DNA of 11,033 bases. It comes from Fusobacterium sp. (GTDB lineage: Bacteria; Fusobacteriota; Fusobacteriia; Fusobacteriales; Fusobacteriaceae). Both the position numbers and the translations under genes were made by a program. This document shows, piece after piece, positions 1 through 6,399 of this stretch. Location of the stretch: the NCBI GenBank assembly GCA_030527385.1, contig JAUNAY010000034.1, positions 1 to 11,033 on the forward strand, written 5' to 3'. Under the pieces are notes generated by a model. The model was given only the letters and a program-made list of their open reading frames with translations, was not told the DNA's origin and did no database searches. Position 1 is the first letter of the stretch; each line of letters begins with the position of its first letter.

Positions 1-1
1 T

Positions 2-595
2 CCTATTCCTGCTAGAGGATATTTTATTGGAAATAAGATCAATTATATTGTTCCAGAAGCAAAAATTGTAATTATTAATAATAATTTAAAAGTTATATTA
101 AATCAAGATGCTATCCCAAAAATAAAATTAAACTGTTTTCAAAGCAATAATTTAAACTATCAAAATGCACTAAATTTAATAAAGGCTATTGAAAAAAGAT
201 ATATTACTTTAGAAAAAATTTTAAATCTCTTAATTATAAAGCAAAAAGATTTTTTCTTTTTAGGAAAAGATTATTTAAAAACTTTAACTTTAAAAGATAT
301 TGCTAGCGAACTTAATTTACATATTTCAACAATCTCAAGAGCTATTAAAGAAAAATATATAGAAACACCAATGGGAATAATAGAGATAAAAAATCTTTTT
401 ATAGTTGATTCCAAAACTATCACTATAAAAAATTTAATTGAAGAGTTTATCAAAAATGAAAATAAAAGTTCTCCTCTATCCGATGAAAATATATCAAACT
501 TGCTTCAGAATAAAGGATTTAAAGTAGCTAGAAGAACAGTTGCTAAATATCGCAATGAACTTGGAATCTTATCTACTAGAACTAGAAAAAAATAA
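2..595 (+). CDS. rpoN: RNA polymerase sigma-54 factor, C-terminal part (5' end outside window)
   Basis: Sigma-54 directs RNA polymerase to -24/-12 promoters and needs AAA+ activators to open DNA. The gene enters from the left edge, and 197 residues are visible in frame from base 2. The first ~45 residues match the core-binding region (PxRGYFIGN, then VILNQDAIPKIKLN). A helix-turn-helix follows at visible residues ~96-124 (TLTLKDIASELNLH..STISRAI). The diagnostic RpoN box ARRTVAKYR is at visible residues 176-184, with the usual short basic tail after it. The N-terminal activator-interaction region and the start codon lie outside the window. It is convergent with the MORN-repeat gene and the two share a terminator. 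No -24/-12 promoter was recognised in the window, so its targets here are unknown. Identification is firm because of the RpoN box. Confidence 0.97.
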   Translation, partial: PIPARGYFIGNKINYIVPEAKIVIINNNLKVILNQDAIPKIKLNCFQSNNLNYQNALNLIKAIEKRYITLEKILNLLIIKQKDFFFLGKDYLKTLTLKDIASELNLHISTISRAIKEKYIETPMGIIEIKNLFIVDSKTITIKNLIEEFIKNENKSSPLSDENISNLLQNKGFKVARRTVAKYRNELGILSTRTRKK

Positions 596-618
596 AGGCT
601 ATTAAGCCTTTATTTTTT
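586..618. terminator. Bidirectional intrinsic terminator between rpoN and the MORN gene
   Basis: A perfect 10-bp stem (AATAAAGGCT at 591-600, AGCCTTTATT at 605-614) closes a 4-nt loop. A T run follows on the + strand (to 618), and an A run precedes it (586-592), which is a U run for - strand transcripts. The hairpin overlaps the rpoN stop codon and begins 2 nt past the MORN stop codon, so it can end both convergent transcripts. Confidence 0.9.
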
Positions 619-1357
619 ACGATGCTTCTTCACAAATTTCTCCATCTACAAAAAACGCATTTCCCAATAATTTTCCATTTTCATAGAAAATACTCCAATT
701 TCCTGTTAATTTTCCATCTTTAAAATTTCCAATAGCATTTATAATTCCATTTGGATAATATTTAATATATTTACCATTTCTTATATGATTTTTATACTCC
801 TCTTTTATTTCCAACTCTCCATTTTCATAATAATATTCAGCTACACCATTTAATAAAGTATTTACATAGTTTTTTATAGATTCAACTTTTCCATCTTCAT
901 AATATGTTATATATTTCCCGTGAAGAAGATTATTTTTAAATGGTATACTTTCTTTTACATTACCATTTTTATAGTATATAATCTTCTTTCCATTCAATTT
1001 TCCCTTTTTAAAAAAAGCTCTCATTTTTATGCTTCCATCTTCATAATATTTTACCCATTCACCATTAATTTTATCATCTTTAAAAGCCATATATTCTTCT
1101 AATTGCCCATTTGAATAAAATAATAGAAAATCTCCATTTAATTGTCCTTTTACAAATTCGCTACTCTCTCTTATTTGTCCATTGGGATAGTATTTTACTG
1201 CTTTTCCCTCTTTTATTCCATTTTTATATTCCTCTTCTTCTTTTAACTCTTCATCTGCATACTTACAGATAAATTTTCCAGTATATGGTTCATTTTCTCC
1301 TGTTTTATAAGCTATTCCTCCATATACAACTCTATTAAAAAATGCCTCTTCTCTCAT
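617..1357 (-). CDS. MORN-repeat variant (YwqK/MORN_2-like) protein of eight 24-residue repeats
   Basis: This 246-residue protein consists almost entirely of tandem repeats. An N-terminal stretch (residues 1-43) contains PYTGKFICKYADEELKE, which resembles a degenerate unit. Eight units of exactly 24 residues follow (44-235), with the consensus [FY]KxGxLNGxxxxYYxNGxxxxxxx. An 11-residue partial unit ends the protein. This pattern is typical of the MORN_2 family, often labelled 'toxin-antitoxin system YwqK family antitoxin'; that label is not evidence of antitoxin activity. No signal peptide, lipobox or membrane segment is seen, so a cytoplasmic location is likely. The ATG has a strong ribosome binding site (AAGGGGG at 1364-1370, 6-nt spacer). 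The gene appears to be the only one on its transcript: a promoter, a cobalamin riboswitch and a terminator precede it, and a terminator follows it. Its molecular function is not known from sequence. Confidence 0.9.
   Translation of the reverse strand: MREEAFFNRVVYGGIAYKTGENEPYTGKFICKYADEELKEEEEYKNGIKEGKAVKYYPNGQIRESSEFVKGQLNGDFLLFYSNGQLEEYMAFKDDKINGEWVKYYEDGSIKMRAFFKKGKLNGKKIIYYKNGNVKESIPFKNNLLHGKYITYYEDGKVESIKNYVNTLLNGVAEYYYENGELEIKEEYKNHIRNGKYIKYYPNGIINAIGNFKDGKLTGNWSIFYENGKLLGNAFFVDGEICEEAS
653..1228 (-). repeat. Eight tandem 72-nt coding repeats (MORN-type units)
   Basis: These eight in-frame units encode 24 residues each with no length variation. The conserved positions are an aromatic residue at unit position 1, a Gly at position 8, a pair of aromatics at ~13-14, and an Asn/Asp-Gly at 16-17. 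The nucleotide copies have diverged well beyond simple slippage repeats, which suggests old duplication with the spacing maintained by selection. Confidence 0.85.
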
Positions 1358-1376
1358 AACTATCCCCCTTTTCTAT

Positions 1377-1421
1377 AAAAATAAAAAATCCTCAAAACTT
1401 ACGACTAGTAAATTTTGAGGA
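1377..1421 (-). terminator. Intrinsic terminator of the cobalamin riboswitch expression platform
   Basis: On the - strand RNA a 13-bp stem forms between 1409-1421 and 1389-1401. It contains one G-U pair (1412/1398) and encloses a 7-nt loop. It is followed at once by U6-A-U5 (1388 to 1377). It lies between the aptamer and the MORN ribosome binding site, so it can abort transcription before the coding region. Confidence 0.9.
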
Positions 1422-1449
1422 TAATCTGCAAAGACTTATCTCTAAAATT
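1411..1449 (-). promoter_or_regulatory. Possible antiterminator hairpin competing with the riboswitch terminator
   Basis: The segment 1436-1449 (RNA AAUUUUAGAGAUAA) can pair with 1411-1424 (RNA UUAUCCUCAAAAUU) at 12 of 14 positions, with an 11-nt loop. The second arm contains the whole 5' arm of the terminator up to the G-U pair, so the two hairpins exclude each other. That is the expected arrangement for a ligand-off readthrough state. It was found by hand pairing, without an energy calculation. Confidence 0.55.
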
Positions 1450-1478
1450 CACACTCGTCCTCGCAAGTTGATCTTTAT

Positions 1479-1641
1479 AATCATTGGCAGGTCTCCTGAC
1501 TTAGAATCACTTTACTTACACACCTTCCCAAATCTCTTCAGTGGCTCCGTGCTTTCATCATCTTTACAGTGGCGGGACCGTGTTAGATTTTCACTAACTT
1601 CCCTTTTAATTTAGTACTAAAAATACTAAAACCAAATGATT
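1479..1641 (-). ncRNA. Cobalamin (adenosylcobalamin-type) riboswitch aptamer
   Basis: The aptamer reads on the - strand. Its conserved blocks appear in the expected order: AAAAGGGAAG (about 1597-1606), then the core CGGTCCCGCCACTGT (1566-1580), then the B12 box AGTCAGGAGACCTGCC (about 1486-1501). A P1 helix of 7 bp closes it, pairing 1635-1641 with 1479-1485. A P2-like hairpin lies near 1610-1630. These motifs define the class that binds coenzyme B12 and usually lowers expression of B12 synthesis or uptake genes, or of B12-independent isozymes. Here the only downstream gene is the MORN-repeat gene. The apparent logic is transcriptional: aptamer, possible antiterminator, terminator, ribosome binding site. 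The aptamer call is firm; ligand preference and direction of control are inferred. Confidence 0.95.
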
Positions 1642-1661
1642 TTTTTATTTTTTATATTGAT

Positions 1662-1690
1662 ATTATATATCTATATTATATACTTGTCAA
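1662..1690 (-). promoter_or_regulatory. Sigma-70 promoter for the riboswitch-MORN transcript (perfect consensus)
   Basis: On the - strand TTGACA (1690-1685) and TATAAT (1667-1662) are separated by exactly 17 nt. Both hexamers match the housekeeping consensus. Transcription should begin near 1655, about 14 nt before the first P1 base of the aptamer. The promoter lies just past the end of folB-folK and gives the MORN gene its own transcript. Confidence 0.85.
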
Positions 1691-1693
1691 TTC

Positions 1694-1731
1694 CTCTTTT
1701 TAAGAAAAGAGCAAAATTATAGTATAATTTT
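1694..1731. repeat. Two small dyads between folBK and the riboswitch promoter
   Basis: One dyad is AAAATTATA-G-TATAATTTT (1713-1731), a perfect 9-bp palindrome. The other is CTCTTTT-TAAG-AAAAGAG (1694-1711), a 7-bp hairpin 4 bases from the -35 box. Neither is followed by a U run in the - direction, so at best they form a weak terminator for folBK. Binding by a regulator is possible, but chance is also likely in DNA this AT-rich. Confidence 0.35.
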
Positions 1732-1739
1732 TTTGATTT

Positions 1740-2561
1740 TTACAACTTTGAATCTAACTTTCTTTTTAAATTAAATATGCTTTCTTTTTTTAAAGGGTGA
1801 ATTATATTTGGAGCAATTTCACAAAGAGGATCTAAAACAAAACTTCTTTCACACATCCACGGATGTGGAATTGCTAAGTTATCATCTTCAATTATTTCCT
1901 TATCATAAAGAATAATATCTATATCTATTATCCTAGGTCCCCATTTTTTTATTCTAACTCTTCCCATTTGTTCCTCTATCCCCAACAACTCTTTTAATAG
2001 TTCTTGAGGTGTCAACAAAGTTTTTACCTCTAAACAAGCATTTAAAAAATCATCTTGCTCTACAAAACCAAAAGGCTCTGTTTCTAATATAGTACTTACT
2101 TTTGTTACTTCTGTATCTACAATTTTTCCAATATTCTCTATTGCTTTTAAAAGATTTTCTTTTTTATTACCAATATTTGAACCTATTGATAGATATGCTT
2201 TGTGTCTTTTTCTTATTATTTCCACAGCCACATTTTCAAAATGCATCTGTAAAGGTGCCCACGGTTTTTTTACAACTACTTTCACTTCTGAAATCAGAGA
2301 ATATTTTCTTAAAATCATCTGTGCTATATCCTCTGCACAAGTTTCAATAAGATCTACACTTTTTTCAAGAAAAATCTTTCCTATATCCTCTGCTACCAAT
2401 CCATAGTGAGTTGATTTTGTTAAATCTCCTGTTTTTCCTGCTTCTCTTGTATCACAACTCATCTCAACTGAAACTTGAAATTTTTGTCCAAGTTTTTTCT
2501 CTTCTGGAAATACTCCGTGGTAAGCTATAAACTCAAGATTATTTATATAAATTTTATCCAT
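1740..2561 (-). CDS. folBK: Bifunctional dihydroneopterin aldolase / 6-hydroxymethyl-dihydropterin diphosphokinase
   Basis: This 273-residue fusion carries two successive folate enzymes. FolB (residues ~1-116) cleaves dihydroneopterin to 6-hydroxymethyl-dihydropterin. Expected active-site residues are present: Tyr53 (in THYG), Glu73 (in LIET) and Lys99 (in VKKPWAP). FolK (residues ~121-273) transfers diphosphate from ATP. It begins AYLSIGSNIG and carries WGPRIIDIDIILY (207-219), whose two Asp residues bind magnesium, then IPHPWMCERSFVLDPL. Each domain has about the usual length for a stand-alone enzyme, and FolB-FolK fusions are known in other bacteria. The gene lies 30 nt downstream of folE in the same apparent operon. 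Its ribosome binding site is GAAAGGA with a 5-nt spacer to the ATG. No strong terminator follows. Confidence 0.95.
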   Translation of the reverse strand: MDKIYINNLEFIAYHGVFPEEKKLGQKFQVSVEMSCDTREAGKTGDLTKSTHYGLVAEDIGKIFLEKSVDLIETCAEDIAQMILRKYSLISEVKVVVKKPWAPLQMHFENVAVEIIRKRHKAYLSIGSNIGNKKENLLKAIENIGKIVDTEVTKVSTILETEPFGFVEQDDFLNACLEVKTLLTPQELLKELLGIEEQMGRVRIKKWGPRIIDIDIILYDKEIIEDDNLAIPHPWMCERSFVLDPLCEIAPNIIHPLKKESIFNLKRKLDSKL

Positions 2562-2591
2562 TTTTTTCCTTTCTATCCACTTTTATAAAAT

Positions 2592-3152
2592 TTATTTCAT
2601 AAAAGAAAGAATTTCTAATTTTTTAGTGTAATCTGTCTCAAAAATTCCTCTTGATGCAGTAGTCACAATTTCACTATTTTGTCTTTTTTCACCTCTCATT
2701 GTCATACACATATGTTTAGCTTTTACAACTATAAACACCCCTTTACACCTCAATGCTTCATATATAGCATCTGCTATTTGAGCTGTCATTCTCTCCTGTA
2801 TTTGAGGTCTTTTTGCCAAAATATCTATAACTTTTATTATATCTCCAAAACCAACTATTTTTCCATTTGGAATATACGCCACATCTATTTGTCCATAAAA
2901 TGGTAAAAAATGATGCTCACACATAGAATAAAAATCTATATTTTTCTCAACTATAAGATCATCTTTCTCAACAGTAAAAGTTCTTTGTAACACCTCTTTA
3001 GGATCTCTTGATAAACCTGAAAAAAGTTCAGTATAACTTTGAGCTACCCTTTTTGGAGTGTCCACTAATCCCTCTCTACTTGTATCCTCTCCTAAAGCTT
3101 CCAATATATCTTTAAAAGATTTTTCTATTTTTTCTGTATCTATATTATTCAT
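2592..3152 (-). CDS. folE: GTP cyclohydrolase I (FolE)
   Basis: FolE converts GTP to 7,8-dihydroneopterin triphosphate, the first committed step of folate synthesis. The 186-residue length is normal for the bacterial enzyme. Zinc ligands are Cys78 and His81 (in MCEHHFLPFYG) and Cys149 (in KHMCMTMRG). His80 and His147 sit at the usual catalytic positions, and KRPQIQERMT (114-123) matches the family signature. One oddity is the segment before that signature. Most family members have GLSK-x-x-R there, with Lys and Arg contacting the triphosphate; this protein has GFGDIIK (101-107). Because all zinc and catalytic residues are kept, it should still be a type IA enzyme. The gene starts 15 nt after the upstream membrane-protein gene, with an AGGAG site close to its ATG, and it leads into folBK. 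Confidence 0.95.
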   Translation of the reverse strand: MNNIDTEKIEKSFKDILEALGEDTSREGLVDTPKRVAQSYTELFSGLSRDPKEVLQRTFTVEKDDLIVEKNIDFYSMCEHHFLPFYGQIDVAYIPNGKIVGFGDIIKVIDILAKRPQIQERMTAQIADAIYEALRCKGVFIVVKAKHMCMTMRGEKRQNSEIVTTASRGIFETDYTKKLEILSFMK

Positions 3153-3167
3153 TTCTCTCCTTAGAAT

Positions 3168-4190
3168 TTATAAATCTAATTTTAAATCTCCATCTTTTAT
3201 CCAGTTTTTCTTTCTCATAATTTTCGCTATTATTAAAGTTAAAATTGCTGGTAAAATAAAATGAAGTAATAAAATTCCTAAATATAAATTCACTCCTCCT
3301 CTACCTAATTCTTCCATAGTAGATAAAGTTCCAAATTGTCCTACAAGCCCACTTGTCCCCATTCCTGCTGCTATTGGAATATTTTGATATTTTAAAACCA
3401 TTGTTGAGATTGGTCCTAAAATTGCTGATGCTAATGTAGGTGGAATCCATATCTTCCAGTTTTTTACAATATTTCCTATCTGTAACATAGAAGTTCCTAG
3501 TCCTTGAGCTACAAGTCCTCCCCAACCATTTTCTTTAAAACTCATAACTGCAAATCCAACCATTTGAGCTGAACAACCAACTGTTGAAGCTCCTGCTGCA
3601 AGTCCACTTAAACCTATCATCATACATAGAGCTGCACTACTTATTGGCAGTGTTAAAGCTATTCCTACAACTACTGATACTATCACTCCCATAGCAAAAG
3701 GTTGTAACTCTGTAGCATACATTACAAAAGCTCCTACTGCTTCCATAAATTTTGCAACTGCTGGTCCTATATAATATACTGCTAAAGATCCTGTTAAAAT
3801 TGTCACTGCTGGAGTTATTATAATATCTACTTTTGTTTCTTTTGATACCATTTTACCAAATTCTGCTCCTACAACAGCTCCTATAAATGAACCTACTGGT
3901 CCACCATAAATTCCTCCTGCTGCTCCTGTTATTGTAGAAGAAAAAAGCACTAGATGTGGAGCTTGTAACCCATATGCAACAGCCACACCTATCGCTGGTC
4001 CTGTCATATCTCTAGCAATTTTCCAAATTACATCTGTCAAAAAGCTTATTCCCAATTTTCCACCTATTGTATTAAGAATAGTCCCTATTAACAAAGTTGA
4101 AAAAAGTCCCAACGCCATATAACTAAAAGCATCTATACAATATCTTTTTACAGATATTTCAATATTTTTTCTTTTAAAAAATTCTCTCAT
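3168..4190 (-). CDS. PTS EIIC_2 / PfoR-like integral membrane protein
   Basis: This 340-residue, very hydrophobic protein has roughly ten predicted membrane segments and many Gly/Ala-rich stretches (for example GAAGGIYGGPVGSFIGAVVGAEFG, split here as GAAGGIYGGPVG and SFIGAVVGAEFG). The late motif GMGTSGLVGQFGT and the overall pattern match the PTS_EIIC_2 family that includes Clostridium perfringens PfoR. Members are membrane permease-like domains, often without attached EIIA or EIIB; their substrate is mostly unknown. No EIIA or EIIB gene is nearby. The gene is first in an apparent operon with folE (15 nt) and folBK, directly after the glyS terminator. The ATG is preceded by AGGGGA about 10 nt upstream. 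The family call is good; transport function and substrate cannot be read from the sequence. Confidence 0.8.
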   Translation of the reverse strand: MREFFKRKNIEISVKRYCIDAFSYMALGLFSTLLIGTILNTIGGKLGISFLTDVIWKIARDMTGPAIGVAVAYGLQAPHLVLFSSTITGAAGGIYGGPVGSFIGAVVGAEFGKMVSKETKVDIIITPAVTILTGSLAVYYIGPAVAKFMEAVGAFVMYATELQPFAMGVIVSVVVGIALTLPISSAALCMMIGLSGLAAGASTVGCSAQMVGFAVMSFKENGWGGLVAQGLGTSMLQIGNIVKNWKIWIPPTLASAILGPISTMVLKYQNIPIAAGMGTSGLVGQFGTLSTMEELGRGGVNLYLGILLLHFILPAILTLIIAKIMRKKNWIKDGDLKLDL

Positions 4191-4226
4191 CTTCTATTAG
4201 TCCCCTATATTTAGTTAAATTGTTAT

Positions 4227-4256
4227 AAAGAAAGCCTGATTTCTCAGGCTCTCTTT
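4227..4256 (-). terminator. Intrinsic terminator after glyS
   Basis: A 13-bp stem pairs 4244-4256 with 4227-4239 (one G-U pair) around a GAAA tetraloop on the - strand RNA. The 3' arm ends in UUUCUUU and runs on into UAUAAC, a moderate U tract. It starts about 20 nt past the glyS stop codon and separates the ileS-glyS operon from the membrane protein/folate operon. Confidence 0.8.
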
Positions 4257-4276
4257 TTATAAAATATTCTCTTTTT

Positions 4277-6349
4277 TTATCTTTCTTCAATTTGATTAAG
4301 ATCAGCCATTTTTATAAATAGATCAGCTAAGAATTTTAATTGAGAAAGTCTATTTTCTTTTATAGCTTCATCTTTATCCATAACCATTACTTCATTAAAA
4401 TATCTATTGATTATATCTTTTCCTAATACTATATCATTTAAGTATCTTCTATAATCTTTGTTATTAAGTGCATCTATTACTTTTGCATTCAATTCTAATG
4501 AGAAGTTATATAATTCCTCCTCTACTGCAACTTTAAATAGATCTGGATTTATTATTCCTTTTTCGTGATCTTTAGAGATATTTCCAACTCTTTTTAAGAT
4601 TGGTAGTAAAGTTTCAAATGCTTCATCTTTTACAAATTCTTCTAATGTTTTTACTTTTTCAAGTGCATCTATTACATTGTCACTATTTGAATCTAGTACT
4701 GATGCAACAATGTCTTTACTATATTTCATATCAGTGAAGATATTATTTTCTCTTTGTTTAAAGAAATCTAAAACTTCTGCAAGAACAGTTGCTCTATCTC
4801 TTTTTAATACTCCACATTCTTCTAATGTATCTAATGATTTTTCAACAAGAGCTTTTAATGAAAGATCTAATCTTGAATTAATTATTACATTTACTATTCC
4901 TAAAGCAGCTCTTCTTAATGCAAATGGGTCTTTAGATCCACTTGGAATTACTCCAACACCAAAACAACCTACTAAAGTATCTAATCTATCAGAAAGCCCA
5001 GCTATAATTCCTTCTATCTCTGTTGGCATTTGATCGCCTTGGAATCTTGGGTAGTAATGTTCTTTAATTCCTAAAGAAACTCTTTCTCCCTCTCCATTTT
5101 TAAGAGCATAGTCAGCTCCCATAAATCCTTGTAATTTAGTAAATTCCTTTTCTCCTATCATATTTGATACAAGGTCAGCTTTTGCTAAATATACAGTTCT
5201 TAAAATGCTTTCTTTTCTATCGTTGCAACCTAAAGTATCTATTAAATACTCAGCTACTTTTGTACTTCTTTCTATTTTTGAATAGATAGTTCCTAAATCT
5301 TTTTGGAATACTACTGTTTTTAATTTTTCAACATTATCAGCTAACGGAGCTCTTAAATCTTCTTGATAGAAGAATCTTGCATCTGCTAATCTAGCTGACA
5401 ACACTTTTTCATTTCCTTTTCTTACTTGTTCAGAGCTTTCAACACCATTTCTTACAACTACAAACTTAGGAAGTAGTTTTCCGTTTGAATCAAGAATTGG
5501 GAAGTATCTTTGATGAACTTCCATAGAAATTATAAGAACCTCTTGTGGAACTTCTAGGAAATCAGAGTTAAAGCTTCCAACTATTGGACACGGATATTCT
5601 ACAAGGTTTGTTACCTCATCTAATAATTCAGGTTCAATAAGTACTTTTTCTCCAGAGCTTGTACAATTTTCATTAATTAGATTAACTATCATATTTTTTC
5701 TTTCTTCTATATCTATGATAACATTGTTTTCTCTAATTTTTGTGAAATATTCATCTATATTATTTATTTCAAACTCTTTACCAAAGAATCTGTGTCCTCT
5801 TGATTTATTTCCACTTGCAATTCCCTCAATTTCAAATTTTACAACTTGATCATCACACATTGCTAAAAACCATTGAACAGGTCTTGCAAATCTTAATTTT
5901 TTATCTGACCATACCATTGATTTTTGGAAACTTAATTCTAATACAAGATTTTTTAAAATCTCTGGTAAAAGTTCTTTTACCTCTTTTCCTTGCATATATT
6001 TTCTAGCTGCTATATACTCTCCCTTTGGAGTACTAACTATTTCAAGATCTGCTGGGTCTATTCCTTGAGACTTTGCAAATCCTAATCCAGCTCTTGATAT
6101 TTCTCCATTAATATCATATGCTACACTTTTAGCAGGTCCCATATTTAGAAGATTTAAGTCCTCTTGTTTTTCTGCTAATTCGTGTACATCAAGAACTAAT
6201 CTTCTTGGTGTTCCATATGTTTTTATCTCTTTAAAATTTATTCTTCCATCTTTTAATTTATTTTCTAAATTTGTTTTTAAATCTTTTAGAGCCTGTTTCA
6301 AAAATCTTGCAGGTAACTCTTCCATTCCGATTTCAAATAATAATCTCAC
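4277..6349 (-). CDS. glyS: Glycine--tRNA ligase, beta subunit
   Basis: The beta subunit pairs with GlyQ in the alpha2-beta2 bacterial glycyl-tRNA synthetase and provides tRNA recognition. The 690-residue length is usual. Family features are the opening LLFEIGMEELPARF, GTPRRL near residue 47, the YYPRFQGDQMPTE segment, DPFALRRAALGIV in the middle-to-late part, and an anticodon-binding-like C-terminus. The start codon is GTG, supported by a perfect GAGGAGG site (6357-6363) with a 7-nt spacer. The next ATG in frame would delete the conserved N-terminus. It follows glyQ by 50 nt and is the last gene before the operon terminator. Confidence 0.97.
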   Translation of the reverse strand: MRLLFEIGMEELPARFLKQALKDLKTNLENKLKDGRINFKEIKTYGTPRRLVLDVHELAEKQEDLNLLNMGPAKSVAYDINGEISRAGLGFAKSQGIDPADLEIVSTPKGEYIAARKYMQGKEVKELLPEILKNLVLELSFQKSMVWSDKKLRFARPVQWFLAMCDDQVVKFEIEGIASGNKSRGHRFFGKEFEINNIDEYFTKIRENNVIIDIEERKNMIVNLINENCTSSGEKVLIEPELLDEVTNLVEYPCPIVGSFNSDFLEVPQEVLIISMEVHQRYFPILDSNGKLLPKFVVVRNGVESSEQVRKGNEKVLSARLADARFFYQEDLRAPLADNVEKLKTVVFQKDLGTIYSKIERSTKVAEYLIDTLGCNDRKESILRTVYLAKADLVSNMIGEKEFTKLQGFMGADYALKNGEGERVSLGIKEHYYPRFQGDQMPTEIEGIIAGLSDRLDTLVGCFGVGVIPSGSKDPFALRRAALGIVNVIINSRLDLSLKALVEKSLDTLEECGVLKRDRATVLAEVLDFFKQRENNIFTDMKYSKDIVASVLDSNSDNVIDALEKVKTLEEFVKDEAFETLLPILKRVGNISKDHEKGIINPDLFKVAVEEELYNFSLELNAKVIDALNNKDYRRYLNDIVLGKDIINRYFNEVMVMDKDEAIKENRLSQLKFLADLFIKMADLNQIEER

Positions 6350-6399
6350 TTTATTTCCTCCTCTTGTACATTAATCCTCTTTAAAATATATCTACTCTA

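Noticed and set aside
617..1357. Reading the MORN protein as an antitoxin of a toxin-antitoxin pair
   Set aside because: The family label suggests it, but no toxin gene is adjacent: the neighbours are rpoN and the B12 leader, and the transcript appears to carry one gene.
1723..1728. TATAAT on the + strand as a promoter antisense to folBK
   Set aside because: No -35 box is present at 16-18 nt, and the hexamer is part of an AT-rich palindrome, so chance is likely.
1358..1739. A small protein gene hidden in the 382-nt leader
   Set aside because: The stretch is accounted for by the ribosome binding site, terminator, antiterminator, aptamer, promoter and dyads, and no open frame with a start signal stands out.
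2102..2406. Short + strand open frames inside folBK, and similar ones inside folE, glyS, ileS and the MORN gene
   Set aside because: They are antisense to well-supported coding regions, are low-complexity, lack ribosome binding sites and match no family I recognise.
4191..4226. Possible promoter for the membrane protein/folate operon between the glyS terminator and the ATG at 4190
   Set aside because: TAAATA and TTATAA look like -10 boxes, but no convincing -35 box sits at the right distance. The operon promoter, or readthrough of the glyS terminator, remains undecided.
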